DNA of 64,000 nucleotides from Branchinecta lynchi (lineage: Eukaryota; Arthropoda; Branchiopoda; Anostraca; Branchinectidae): the NCBI GenBank assembly GCA_023053575.1, contig JAKZAP010000010.1, positions 10,935,225 through 10,999,224 of the forward strand. Reading direction: 5' to 3'. Positions within the stretch are counted from its first letter, which is position 1, and every line of letters begins with the position of its first letter. The notes beneath the pieces were generated by a model. That model made no database searches and was not told the DNA's origin. It worked only from the letters and a program-made list of their open reading frames with translations. Positions 55,327 to 64,000 of this stretch are shown piece after piece. Position numbers and translations under genes: made by a program.

Positions 55327-57599
55327 ATAGTGAATATTCACTACGAATCTTAGTTAGTGCCGAGCGAATTCGACCAGCGATATTTTAGTGAGGCTCCGAT
55401 ATCTCCTAGTGCATTTAGTGTCAATGTGGAATAAGTGGAATACTGCACCTGTTGAGACCCGGTTACGAAAGGTGTGACGGTTGTGATTTCTCATTGTTGA
55501 CTTTGGTGGTGCATTTTGGCCCCATCAGCTTTTACCGAGCCTTGAAACAGCTTAGGCATATATAAGTCTCGGTCTTCAGAAGTGTCAAAGCAGTATAACT
55601 CATATTATTTCTTGGTTGTCTTCGCCCAATCGAAAGGCTCCCTTTCGTTAGCGCCGCACCGTTGTAACGCACGATAAGACCGAGTTTCTGACTTATGTCA
55701 AAAAAGAAGATTATATTACCTAGATAATGAACGTGGCTTAATCAGACCATATCTGTTCTCGAGGCGATCAATCATTTCATTTTTTGTACGTGTGCTTTTT
55801 TTATTCAGATTTCTTGGTTGGGGGAAAATCTGGCGAATCAGGATCATACATAGGATATGAATTGGCACTGGTCGAGAATATACTTGCACTGTGCGGGCTG
55901 CTAAAGCTTGATCCTGGCAGAACACAGATTTAAGGTTTAAAGCCAAGGTGACTATTCATAATGAAAAAAAAATACGAGATATTCGGAGGATTATCCCTCA
56001 AGCGACGGATAAATAAAGTCTCCGATATTTCGGTTGCATTTCCGGTAACCCTCGGTTATTTCAGTGTCGTTTGCAGAAGGCGAATTTCGATGGCTAGGCC
56101 GGATAGAAAATTCGAGTCGTTTGGCGTTCGTCTCCCATACAATAAAAAAGATTTTAAGATTTAAAATATAATGTTTTCAGCTCATTTTTTCTCCTATACC
56201 ACCAAAGAATCTGATTCCTGTTAGTATAATCTGCATTATGTGGTCGTCGCAAAGGATGCGAGAAGATTTTCGTCGCCGATGTGGTCTCGCAGTGTCAGAA
56301 CGTAGCTTCACATATGAACAGGTCATTAGCCTGCCTCGTTGAGCGTAATTTGGTCCGCAGCGAGTTGGTGCAGGCGCAGTTAAAAAGCTGGCCTTCCCCT
56401 ACTAGAACAATTCTGCAGTCTCTTACTGTTTGTCCTCACGTTTTACTCCATTTCTTTAGCATGTGATTTTTGTTACGTGGTACGGTATGCCGGTTTTTAG
56501 TGGAATTTTCTAAAAATTTGTTTTAAATAGTTATTTTAAACGAGGTCCTTTGGCCATCGCTGACGAGGCCAGGGAAATACAACCAAGGTTTCGTCTGTGT
56601 CTAAGCGAAAGGACAAATAAAATTTTATTCAACACAATTCATATATAAAGGACAGATACAATTCATTTTCCTCTTTTTTTGTATCTATTCCTCCTTTTTT
56701 GCATTTATACTCCGTCTTTCTCTTTGTCTGTGTATGATGGGTCATAAACAAATTTTATCGTTATACTTGATTCGGACAAGTATTGTTCGAGGTCAGGCTG
56801 ACTTGTGATCTTGGGTTGAATTGTGTGGGCACAGACACTTACATCTCAGAAGTTTTTCAAGGCATTTTCGATCTCCTTCCGGAATAATACAGGATACGGA
56901 ATGCTCATATTGCATCGAAGTTAAAATTGATTGATTGACTTAAAAGTGAACAGAAGCCGTTCTTGAAAACATTTTATTCGGACCGGATGGATATGTGGTG
57001 ATTAATAATAATGCCTCTATAGTAATTAGCCTACTATAATCGAGTTGGGCTGAATTTTTGCAAACTTTGCATAACCCCCAAGGCTATAAGTTCTGATTTA
57101 GTCTTATCTTAATCGTGCCGGGACATTTATTATGTAAAATTTTCCCAAAAAAGCGAATTAGCTTCTCCCGGAAGCAGTCGTGCCCAACTATGTCCAGTAT
57201 TGTCGTTACACCCTGTACATTGTCTCTGTTAATATATGCCTGTCGCGTTACTATAAATATTCTGTAAATTTGGTGATTATCTTGTAGATTTCGACCGAGT
57301 GTTGGAAATGTATACAAACTGCGATGTTAACTATTTCTTAGTCGATCTAACTTTTGTTATAATAAACAATTGAAGTCACGAGTTACAGGCAGTACCAAGA
57401 CATGATTTATGTTGCCACTACGCGGAGCACACATGTAACTTTAGACAGTATAGTTCCAACTGGAATCTGTCTCTGGAGGCTAGTTGGTCTTGCCTAAAAA
57501 TGTTTCTTGACTTTTCCCCCAAACTTGGGTCGTCGTAGAGCCTACGCAGAGTAGTGTATCGCCCAAGGGTTTATTGCCCTTAACCCCTAACTAGCGTGC
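55327..57599. other. Downstream of Cbl, no gene recognised
   Basis: Presumably contains the Cbl 3' UTR. A minus-strand frame at 57084-57317 lacks known motifs. No repeat shared with the rest of the window was seen. Confidence 0.4.
56012..56017 (+). promoter_or_regulatory. Candidate poly(A) signal for Cbl
   Basis: AATAAA (in AAATAAAGTC), 686 bases after the Cbl stop, is the first canonical hexamer I see downstream. It would give a 3' UTR of about 0.7 kb. I see no independent support. Confidence 0.3.
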
Positions 57600-57935
57600 G
57601 TCGAAAAGAACCAACTGGTCACCTCTCCGGAGGTTGGGTCTTAGGGACTAACACAGGGTAAACCCCCTGTACCCAACTGGGTGTGCAACTGCAAACTAAG
57701 AACCAACTGGTCACCTCTTCGGAGGTCGGGTATAAAAGCCCGAGGGGATGCTGCTTGCAGACCACCCTCACCCAACTGTGCACGAGATCAAACTGGTCCT
57801 CATTAGCTTTAATTAAGAACCAACTGTTAACTTCGGAGGTCGGGTATAAAAGCCCGAGGGGTATAGCTTGCAATCACCGTCGCCAAACTGCGCAGGAGTT
57901 CCAACTGGTTCTCATTGATCCTGAATTCTGGGGGA
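57600..57935 (+). repeat. Tandem units containing TATA boxes (possible LTR fragment)
   Basis: Three units begin AAGAACCAACTGGTCACCTC or a variant. Units two and three contain GGTCGGGTATAAAAGCCCGA, GGGG and a purine/pyrimidine step about 25 bases later, followed by a CAACTG...GGTTCTCATT block. AATAAA occurs at about 58040. The minus strand near 58155 reads TGGCGCAACCGAACGTGAC, similar to a tRNA-Lys primer-binding site. I could not define LTR ends. Confidence 0.5.
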
Positions 57936-58410
57936 CGGGGAACTAATCTTGAATTGACTACGTTTGGTATGCGGGCCGAGCATCTCGCAGAAGAAAGAAG
58001 AAACTGGCTTGGTTGAAAATCCGGAACACTGAGAATTAATAAAGTATTTTGGGTCGTAAGTTGTGTTTATGAATAAATCAATTCGTATTCCCTAGAACCA
58101 TCCGGACCAAGTCTCCGAAGGTGTTGTTAAGGTCGTGTTGTGATTAGTTGTCACGTTCGGTTGCGCCACGCTACTCTAAGGGCAACAAGTGACGACTAAA
58201 AGCAACTCCGTTGTAGGGAAATACCGTCTACATACAGTAGCTGGTACAACCGTCCAAAGACCAATATTCATCACATCCATAGGCCTACATCTCGCAACTC
58301 TCCACAACACTGTAACAATACATTATCGTGATTTCTAAGGACCCATTCTTATCTCAAGGTTTTGCTTACAAATGATCACAACAAACCCACGAATTGACGA
58401 ATTCCTACTT

Positions 58411-58459
58411 TAATCCTCTGACCCAGGCTTACAAGTGCCATATGAGCTTCCAGCTCTTG
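58411..58459 (+). repeat. Family A 3'-end remnant
   Basis: CCTCTGACCCAGGCTTACAA, then GTGCCATATGAGCTTCCAGC and TCTTG followed by T6. The same string, inverted and diverged, occurs at about 8348-8402 inside H1, so this marks an A subfamily whose last unit carries CCTCTGACCCAG. Confidence 0.5.
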
Positions 58460-58619
58460 TTTTTTAAGGAGCTTTCTTACGGCCTTCTAGAAACGGTTTC
58501 TGGCAATGCTACTTTAGTTCTGGGAGAGCAAAACCTGCGCTGCAAAAGCCATCGGGAAGTGGTAGTGACCTTCTTTTCAAGCTCAAGGAAACTCTCCTAA
58601 GGCCAGACTAAGTACTTAC

Positions 58620-58701
58620 CTGCCGACTTCGCGTTTCGGTCATTCGGGTGCGCAAGAGCTAGGTTTGCCTGTTCGGGTAGGGTGGTCGTACGACAACCCA
58701 T
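58620..58701 (-). CDS. Possible first coding exon of an unidentified minus-strand gene
   Basis: A strong start context (GACCATGG) on the minus strand opens a frame reading MGCRTTTLPEQANLALAHPN and DRNAKSA, which ends at a consensus donor (G then GTAAGT). The MGC start resembles N-terminally acylated proteins. It lies 110 bases downstream of the eIF3f-like stop, in the same direction. I do not recognise the protein and find no partner exon in 55327-58600, so it may be chance. Confidence 0.3.
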
Positions 58702-58810
58702 GGTCGTAGTTCCTCTTACGGTTATTACAAGTTGCACCTACTAAATGGGCAAACACGGCTGAGTTAGATCAAAAACTGTATTCCAGGACCGTAAAACTTA
58801 AAGGCAGTCT

Positions 58811-58900
58811 TCAAACTTGCATGGCGACGGAAGCTAGCCTCTCGTTGACGCTCAGCTGCGCCTTGGCCACCTGGGCGAGGTACATGATGGCCAGCAGGTC
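58811..58900 (-). CDS. EIF3F: Terminal exon resembling eIF3 subunit F
   Basis: On the minus strand an acceptor (TTTCATAG, with CACTAAC as a good branch point about 20 bases before it) is followed by DLLAIMYLAQVAKAQLSVNE, RLASVAMQV and TGA. Animal eIF3f ends in the pattern DLLMVTYLxxLTxSQxALNEKL; this exon keeps DLL, YLA, the Q, NE and the L at matching spacing. eIF3f is an MPN-domain subunit of the translation initiation factor eIF3. Only 29 residues are available, so the assignment is tentative. The other exons would lie above 58902, beyond or inside the retrotransposon and mostly outside this window. Confidence 0.55.
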   Translation of the reverse strand, partial: DLLAIMYLAQVAKAQLSVNERLASVAMQV

Positions 58901-58997
58901 CTATGAAACACAAATAGTTAGTGTTGGGAATCGTCCGATTCCGTTTCTCACCTTATTTGAATATTCCGCGCTTTTCCCGTATAACGCCATCTAGCAG

Positions 58998-59353
58998 TGT
59001 TGAGTAAAGTAAAGTATCTTCATAGAAGCGCTACCAGCTCAGTTGGTAGACTGCCTTCAACCAGATTAATGGCTTGTAACAATTAAAGTGGATTTGCTGT
59101 AATTTTAAGGTAAACCTTTTTCGGATTATTATATTAGTATATAATTAAGATATAATTTATTAATTCTGAATTGAAGTATTCATTCTTAAAGTAAAATCAT
59201 AAAGTAAAAGATTCATTATATTTTATAGGGTTCCTGACTTTCCTGACTACAATCATTGCTGACATTGTACATCTGTAAATACTCGTTGTGACAAATAAAC
59301 GTTATTTAACGTTGCACTGAAGGAATTGGCGTGCCAGAGAGGTTTTCCCAACA
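58998..59353 (+). repeat. Putative 5' LTR of the Gmr1-like element
   Basis: It ends in CCCAACA and may start at TGTTGAG. An AATAAA lies in AAATAAACGTTATTTAACG near the 3' end. About 300 bases (from TTCAACCAGATTAATGGC onwards) recur, inverted, at 6665-6967, including the palindrome AACGTTATTTAACGTT and the terminal GGTTTTCCCAACA. The possible primer-binding site TTGGTACCAGCGGTG follows three bases later; I cannot name its tRNA. The 5' boundary is a guess. Confidence 0.65.
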
Positions 59354-60037
59354 TAATTGGTACCAGCGGTGTCGAAACGTCCACCATCTCCAGGAGCCTA
59401 CCCTGCCGCTCAGCCAAGGCTCAACGCGGAAGACTGCTCAGCCCATGCCTATCTGTCTGTGAAGCCCAAAGGCCGACAGCTCGACGAACGTCGCGCAGTG
59501 CATAAGCCGTGTTTGTGAACGTTTTTTACTTGTGTCCTTTAAGAACAGTGACAATAGTCTAGCAGTTGACTCAAGGATTACACCCCAAAGGAAAAGGACA
59601 AGTAAGAACACGCCGCAAGTTTGTAAGTCAGAACCCTTAAGATTTTCTACTCGTCCATTTTTTGTGCTATTTCCTGTACCACCGTGCCATTCTCCGTTGC
59701 TAACATCAGTCCCATTCATTTGAAGTTGACCCTGAGATCCTCCGTCTGCTCAGCGATTCCTGAAATTTGCATAATTTTTCCACCCCACCTGTCAACTTAC
59801 CAGCTTGGTAACCGAGTTCACGCCGCGAGTTCGTGCCTGCAGCAGGACCCAAAACAAACAGCTATCGGTCTAAGTGACGTCATACTAGCAAGCATTCCAA
59901 CTGGAAGTTGTGAATGAGCGCGTAAGCTGCTACGCTTGAGACCGGTTTCGATGTTATTGTTTTGATCCGTCAGTGAGTCAGACACGTGCGGCATATTATT
60001 GTTGATTGCGTAACAAGGGGGCTTTGCCGTAAAGTTG

Positions 60038-63000
60038 ATGTTCACCAGATCGCAAAGAGGGAAAAGAGAAGACGCAGAATTTCAGGAATTGGGAATAAAA
60101 GATCGAAAAGAAGTAGGAGAAGCGGTTTCAGTAAAAACTAGAAGAAAGTCAACAAGGCCGCATCTCGAAAACACTCCTTACCAAAGTCGAGGAAATAAGT
60201 TTTCTGAGGAGTCAAACACTTCCGATAGGTCAAGACCCTGCTCGCCCAATTTCACAAGCCCCATAGGTTCTGACTCAGAAATCGTCAACAAGACTCCGGT
60301 TAAGGAGGAGTTAAGAAAATTGGAATTCGCCGACTTCATCTTCCACACTCCAAATTTTCCTCTTTCTCCCATCGACGGCGCCGAGAAGACTTTTTCCGAG
60401 ACTGAAATATCCCCTCTTCTATTTCAAATTTCCCCACCTCATCTGACAGATAAGAAGCCCGATACGACCGATCTGTCTTCCGAACTGAATAAAACAGTCA
60501 TCATGAATCAGCAACAACAGCAGCAACAAAGCACATCAGGACAAGCTGCAATACAGAGTACATCTGCGCCTGTAGCTCTTGTCCCCACAGCTCCGTTAGT
60601 TGCGTCCGAATCACAAGCCGCTATGTTGAACATGATGATGGAAATGATGAAACAACAAGATAAAATTCGACGTGATGAGGCTGAAAGAGCAGATAAAATT
60701 CGAAATGAAGAGGCTGAAAGAGCAGATAAATTTCGACGTGAAGAGGCTGAAAGGGCAGACAAATTTCGTCGTGAAGAGGCAGAGAGAATGGAGCGCATCC
60801 GGAAAGAAGAAATACATGCTCGAAGAGAAGAACAACAAAATCTTCAGAAGCAAAGAGAAGCAGAACTGGAGCTACGAGAAAAAGAGCTGGAGTTGAGAAG
60901 AACTGAACTTGAACAGAATGAGAAGCTACGAAAAGAAGAAATAGAAGCTAGTGAAAAACTCAGGAAGGAGGAATTCGAAATTCAGCGCAGAATGCTGAAA
61001 TCAAATCGTATGGCGCAAATTCCAGCGATGAGAGACGGCGATTGCATCGAAACGTACCTGAGTACATACGAGTTGACTGCCAGATCCCTCGGCTGGGATG
61101 ATTCCCTATGGGTTCCGCGTCTTCTTCCTCTCCTGACCCCCAGAGCACAAGAAGCCACTCATGTTCTGTCAGATGAAGACCGACAAGACTACGAAAAAGT
61201 CAAGAACGCCGTCCTGGAAAAATTTCAAGTCAACGAAGAGTTCTACAGACAGAAGTTTCGCTCTTACCGGAAGAAATACGAAGATAGCTACCGAGAACTA
61301 GCTTCCAGCCTGTCTAAATTCCGGAATAAGTGGCTCAGAATCCCAAGCGACTACTTGACAGCCACCGATTTAGACACCATGAAAGCCCTGCTGTCCAGCA
61401 CACTCGAGACAATTGCCCTTGAGCAATTTTACAGCAGCATAGCCAACGAATATCTGAAAATATACGTGGTCCAGCAAAAGCCAACTACTGTTGAAGAAGC
61501 TGCGAAAGCTGCAGATGAGTATCTCCTCACTCGTAAAACACTGGGAAAAGATGACTTCAGCAAGAAGCAACGTCACAGCCGTCCAACTTCTCCAACACTG
61601 GGGAAACATACTTCAGACGCTACACCAGTCTCATCTTCAGGCACCAGCCCCAGCCGTTCTAGGAGAGAACTATCTGCAGTGGAATGCAACTACTGCCATA
61701 AGAAAGGACACATGGTCCGAAACTGTCCCAACAAGTCCGGAGTGAAGAGAGACACCCCAGACCCGCATCGCTCAGCACAGTACAACAAAGATGGTCGCCC
61801 TAAAGGACCGGCAAGTAGTTCAACTACCAGCTTTAGTGGCCTGGCCAGAAGTCCCGAAAAAAATAGCTCGTCACTCAAGAAAAACCGCGAAATCCTGGGC
61901 AGGATGAACGGTAAGCCAGTTAAGATGATTCTTGACAGTGGCAGTGACGTGAGCTTAGTCCGAGCTGATCTTGTCGACCCGAAAAATGTGAATCCGGAAG
62001 GTAGATGCATAATTGATTGTGTTTTTGGTGACACGCACCACACTCCGACCACCGTCGTCAAGCTCGAGCTCATACGACCTGATAGCTCCATCGTCGCCCG
62101 AAAACTGGAGGTAGGTGTTGTCAAAAACCTGCCGGTAGATGTCCTTCTTGGCTACGACTATCCAGATTTCGCCAACCTGGTTAGTTTTGATACATCCAAG
62201 ACATCTCAGCCAACCTCCCTGGTGGTAACTCGTTCAGCTGCGGCCAAACGACCCACAAGTCTCTCCGATACCTGCGACGATTTTGGTTCGACTGAAACCA
62301 GCGAGCACGACTTCCTGAATTTTGATGACAGCATCTTCAGCATCCCGTCTTGCAGCAAGCCAGCCCGAAAATCAAAGCGAAAATCTGTGCATCGCCTTGA
62401 GAAGCAAGACCCGAGTAACATTCGTGACGCATGTTTGGCAACACCGAACGATGTTACTGAACATGGGGCCTCTAAGGAGCCACCTGAAGATACGGCTGTC
62501 CCGATTAGTATTTTTGCCCCTGAAATTCTTGGTCTGAAAACAGAAGAATTTGCAGCTTTACAGAAGAGTGACCCTTCCTTGAAGTCACTTATCAGCCAAC
62601 TTGAGCCTGCACTTGACGATTCCAAACCTCACCAAATTTTGGAACGCAACGGCTTATTCTACAGAGCTCAACACGGAAAAAGAAAACTGCTACAACTACT
62701 AGTTCCAGAAAGATGTCGCTCAACGGTCTTGCACCTAAGTCACTCATCACCTCTCAGTGGCCACTTAGGAATCAATAAGACTAAAGACCGCATCGCACGA
62801 AGATTCTTCTGGCCACACTTACCTTCAGATGTCGCAGAATTCTGCCGTTCCTGTTACAACTGCCAGCTCATCTCTAGACGCAGACCCCTGGAAAAAGTCC
62901 CCATGCAACAAATGCCTGTACTCACGGAGCCATTTACAAGGATATCCATGGATGTAGTTGGTCCTCTGATCAAATCTTCCTCAGGCAATCGGTTCATCCT

Positions 63001-64000
63001 TGTCATCGTCGATTTGAGTACCCGATATCCCGAAGCAATTCCACTTCGGACAACAACCGCAGCCAAGGTCTCTGAAGAACTCATCAAGTATTTCTCCCGC
63101 TTTGGCCTCCCGCAAGAAATACTCACCGACCAAGGCCAAAATTTTATGAGTGCTGCTTTGAAGAAAGTCTACAAAGCACTTCAGATCAAGCCGATTCGCA
63201 CGTCACCATACCACCCACAGACAAATGGTTGTGCTGAATCTGTAAACTCTACACTCATCACCATCATCAAAAAGTTCATCATGAACGAGCCAAAAGCCTG
63301 GGACAAATACTTACCGCTAGCTCTGTTTGCCTACCGAGAATCCACCCATCCGGCAACTGGATTCACTCCGTTTGAGCTGCTATACGGTAAAAATCCCAGA
63401 GGCATCCTAGATCTTTTGAAAGAATCTTGGGAATCGCAGATTGACACGGAACCGCTCTCCGTTGTCAAATATATCATTGATCTGCGACAAAAACTCAGCT
63501 TGTACCGTGATCTATCAAGAGAAAGTCAAGAAGAAGCCAGTAAATCAGCCAAGCTCTGGTATGACCGCAAGACGAAACAGCGAGAACTCCGAGAGAACGA
63601 CGAAGTTCTGCTACTTCTCCCTCAAGGAAACCACAAACTCGAAGTCTCGTGGAGAGGTCCGTACAGAGTATTGAGAAGAGTTGGCCGAGTCAACTATGAA
63701 ATCCAACTTGATGGCCCTAGAAAGAAGACCGAGGTTTTCCATATAAACCTCCTCAGGAAATTCTTCCGCCGAACGCCATCCGATCAGTGCCAAAACGACT
63801 CCCAACGTAACGCAACTAGCATGTTCTGCTTGATGCAACCAGACGAAGATGAAGGAGTTGACGAGAATCTTCAAAACTTTCCAGAAGACCCGTCAAAAGA
63901 GCCAGTTGACTTCGACGCCATAATTGACCGGGACATCGAAGGAGACGACAGAGCCAAAATTAAATCTCTTCTTGAAGAATATGAAGACGTCATCAGCAAC
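60038..64000 (+). CDS. Gag-protease-integrase-(RT) polyprotein of Gmr1-like retrotransposon, 3'-incomplete
   Basis: The frame opens after a stop at about 60010; the first ATG is at 60038, giving 1321 residues to the window edge. An alternative ATG is at 60503. Residues about 210-325 form a charged coiled coil with repeats of the type REEAERADKF. Residues about 330-490 are the capsid; its second half (FRSYRKKY, WLRIPSDYLT, LEQFYSS, TVEEAAKAADEYL) resembles the SCAN domain. A CCHC knuckle (CNYCHKKGHMVRNC) starts near residue 550. The protease signature is LDSGSDVSL, with the catalytic aspartate at 633. The integrase has an HHCC finger near residue 900 and a catalytic triad at D972, D1031 and E1067 (D,D35E spacing), then WRGPY at 1205. 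The integrase assembles with element cDNA and inserts it into chromosomes. Confidence 0.9.
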   Translation, partial: MFTRSQRGKREDAEFQELGIKDRKEVGEAVSVKTRRKSTRPHLENTPYQSRGNKFSEESNTSDRSRPCSPNFTSPIGSDSEIVNKTPVKEELRKLEFADFIFHTPNFPLSPIDGAEKTFSETEISPLLFQISPPHLTDKKPDTTDLSSELNKTVIMNQQQQQQQSTSGQAAIQSTSAPVALVPTAPLVASESQAAMLNMMMEMMKQQDKIRRDEAERADKIRNEEAERADKFRREEAERADKFRREEAERMERIRKEEIHARREEQQNLQKQREAELELREKELELRRTELEQNEKLRKEEIEASEKLRKEEFEIQRRMLKSNRMAQIPAMRDGDCIETYLSTYELTARSLGWDDSLWVPRLLPLLTPRAQEATHVLSDEDRQDYEKVKNAVLEKFQVNEEFYRQKFRSYRKKYEDSYRELASSLSKFRNKWLRIPSDYLTATDLDTMKALLSSTLETIALEQFYSSIANEYLKIYVVQQKPTTVEEAAKAADEYLLTRKTLGKDDFSKKQRHSRPTSPTLGKHTSDATPVSSSGTSPSRSRRELSAVECNYCHKKGHMVRNCPNKSGVKRDTPDPHRSAQYNKDGRPKGPASSSTTSFSGLARSPEKNSSSLKKNREILGRMNGKPVKMILDSGSDVSLVRADLVDPKNVNPEGRCIIDCVFGDTHHTPTTVVKLELIRPDSSIVARKLEVGVVKNLPVDVLLGYDYPDFANLVSFDTSKTSQPTSLVVTRSAAAKRPTSLSDTCDDFGSTETSEHDFLNFDDSIFSIPSCSKPARKSKRKSVHRLEKQDPSNIRDACLATPNDVTEHGASKEPPEDTAVPISIFAPEILGLKTEEFAALQKSDPSLKSLISQLEPALDDSKPHQILERNGLFYRAQHGKRKLLQLLVPERCRSTVLHLSHSSPLSGHLGINKTKDRIARRFFWPHLPSDVAEFCRSCYNCQLISRRRPLEKVPMQQMPVLTEPFTRISMDVVGPLIKSSSGNRFILVIVDLSTRYPEAIPLRTTTAAKVSEELIKYFSRFGLPQEILTDQGQNFMSAALKKVYKALQIKPIRTSPYHPQTNGCAESVNSTLITIIKKFIMNEPKAWDKYLPLALFAYRESTHPATGFTPFELLYGKNPRGILDLLKESWESQIDTEPLSVVKYIIDLRQKLSLYRDLSRESQEEASKSAKLWYDRKTKQRELRENDEVLLLLPQGNHKLEVSWRGPYRVLRRVGRVNYEIQLDGPRKKTEVFHINLLRKFFRRTPSDQCQNDSQRNATSMFCLMQPDEDEGVDENLQNFPEDPSKEPVDFDAIIDRDIEGDDRAKIKSLLEEYEDVISN

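Larger units (their letters stand above)
58998..64000 (+). mobile_element. Gmr1-like Ty3/Gypsy LTR retrotransposon (5' part, runs off window)
   Basis: A putative 5' LTR (58998-59353) is followed by a leader and one long open frame from 60038 to the window end. Domain order is coiled coil, SCAN-like capsid, CCHC knuckle, aspartic protease, integrase with GPY/F module, and then the typical pre-RT segment (SLLEEYEDV). Integrase before RT is the Gmr1 arrangement among Ty3/Gypsy elements. No RT, RNase H or 3' LTR is present, only because the window ends. There are no stops or frameshifts, which suggests a recent insertion. It lies next to, and opposite to, the eIF3f-like exon. Confidence 0.88.

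Noticed and set aside
57084..57317. Minus-strand 77-residue frame between Cbl and the eIF3f-like exon
   Set aside because: It reads vaguely like retroelement protein but has no diagnostic motif.
59030..59060. tRNA-like A box (AGCTCAGTTGGTAGAC)
   Set aside because: No B box at tRNA spacing and no foldable arms; it lies in the putative LTR.

Overview
This is a window of an animal nuclear genome, very probably an invertebrate. It has no operons. It carries two spliced genes with GT-AG introns of hundreds of bases to 12 kb, and most intronic DNA is transposable elements. The Cbl protein reads closest to arthropod Cbl, and a short CCTAA run (the arthropod-type telomere unit) lies at about 44175, so an arthropod is my best guess, but this is weak evidence.

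Layout. (1) 1-20627, plus strand: ACOT9-type acyl-CoA thioesterase, nine recognisable exons from 1698 to the TGA at 20625; the 5' exons lie to the left of the window. (2) 20628-30015: intergenic, full of nested transposons, including a 2.6-kb foldback element that holds a 1055-bp hAT-like element and a MITE. (3) 30016-55326, plus strand: Cbl E3 ubiquitin ligase in eight exons, an apparently complete 431-residue short form that stops just after the RING finger. (4) 55327-58997: mostly unrecognised, but with two minus-strand coding exons: a possible first exon (58620-58701) and a last exon resembling translation initiation factor eIF3 subunit F (58811-58900). (5) 58998-64000: the first 5 kb of an intact-looking LTR retrotransposon with gag, protease and integrase in one open frame. 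The integrase precedes the reverse transcriptase, as in Gmr1-type Ty3/Gypsy elements. It probably sits, antisense, in an eIF3f intron.

The introns hold several repeat families that I reconstructed by comparing copies inside the window. Families A and B are 1.1-1.7 kb and share one architecture: a 5' palindrome, a GTCCGTC-rich stretch, degenerate tandem units, and a 3' end in CTTG followed by TT. They look like Helentron/DINE-type rolling-circle elements. An A copy inserted in a MITE shows an empty-site junction in a T run without a long target duplication. A set of TA-flanked MITEs shares the terminal sequence GTTGCGTTTTTG but has different interiors. Several hAT-like elements have 8-bp target duplications, one of them loaded with ATCGAT motifs. 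Two further TIR families have probable 3-bp duplications. LINE fragments are present on both strands.

The two host genes have no evident functional link: ACOT9 is a mitochondrial thioesterase and Cbl attenuates tyrosine-kinase signalling. All calls come from reading the sequence; no database search was possible.
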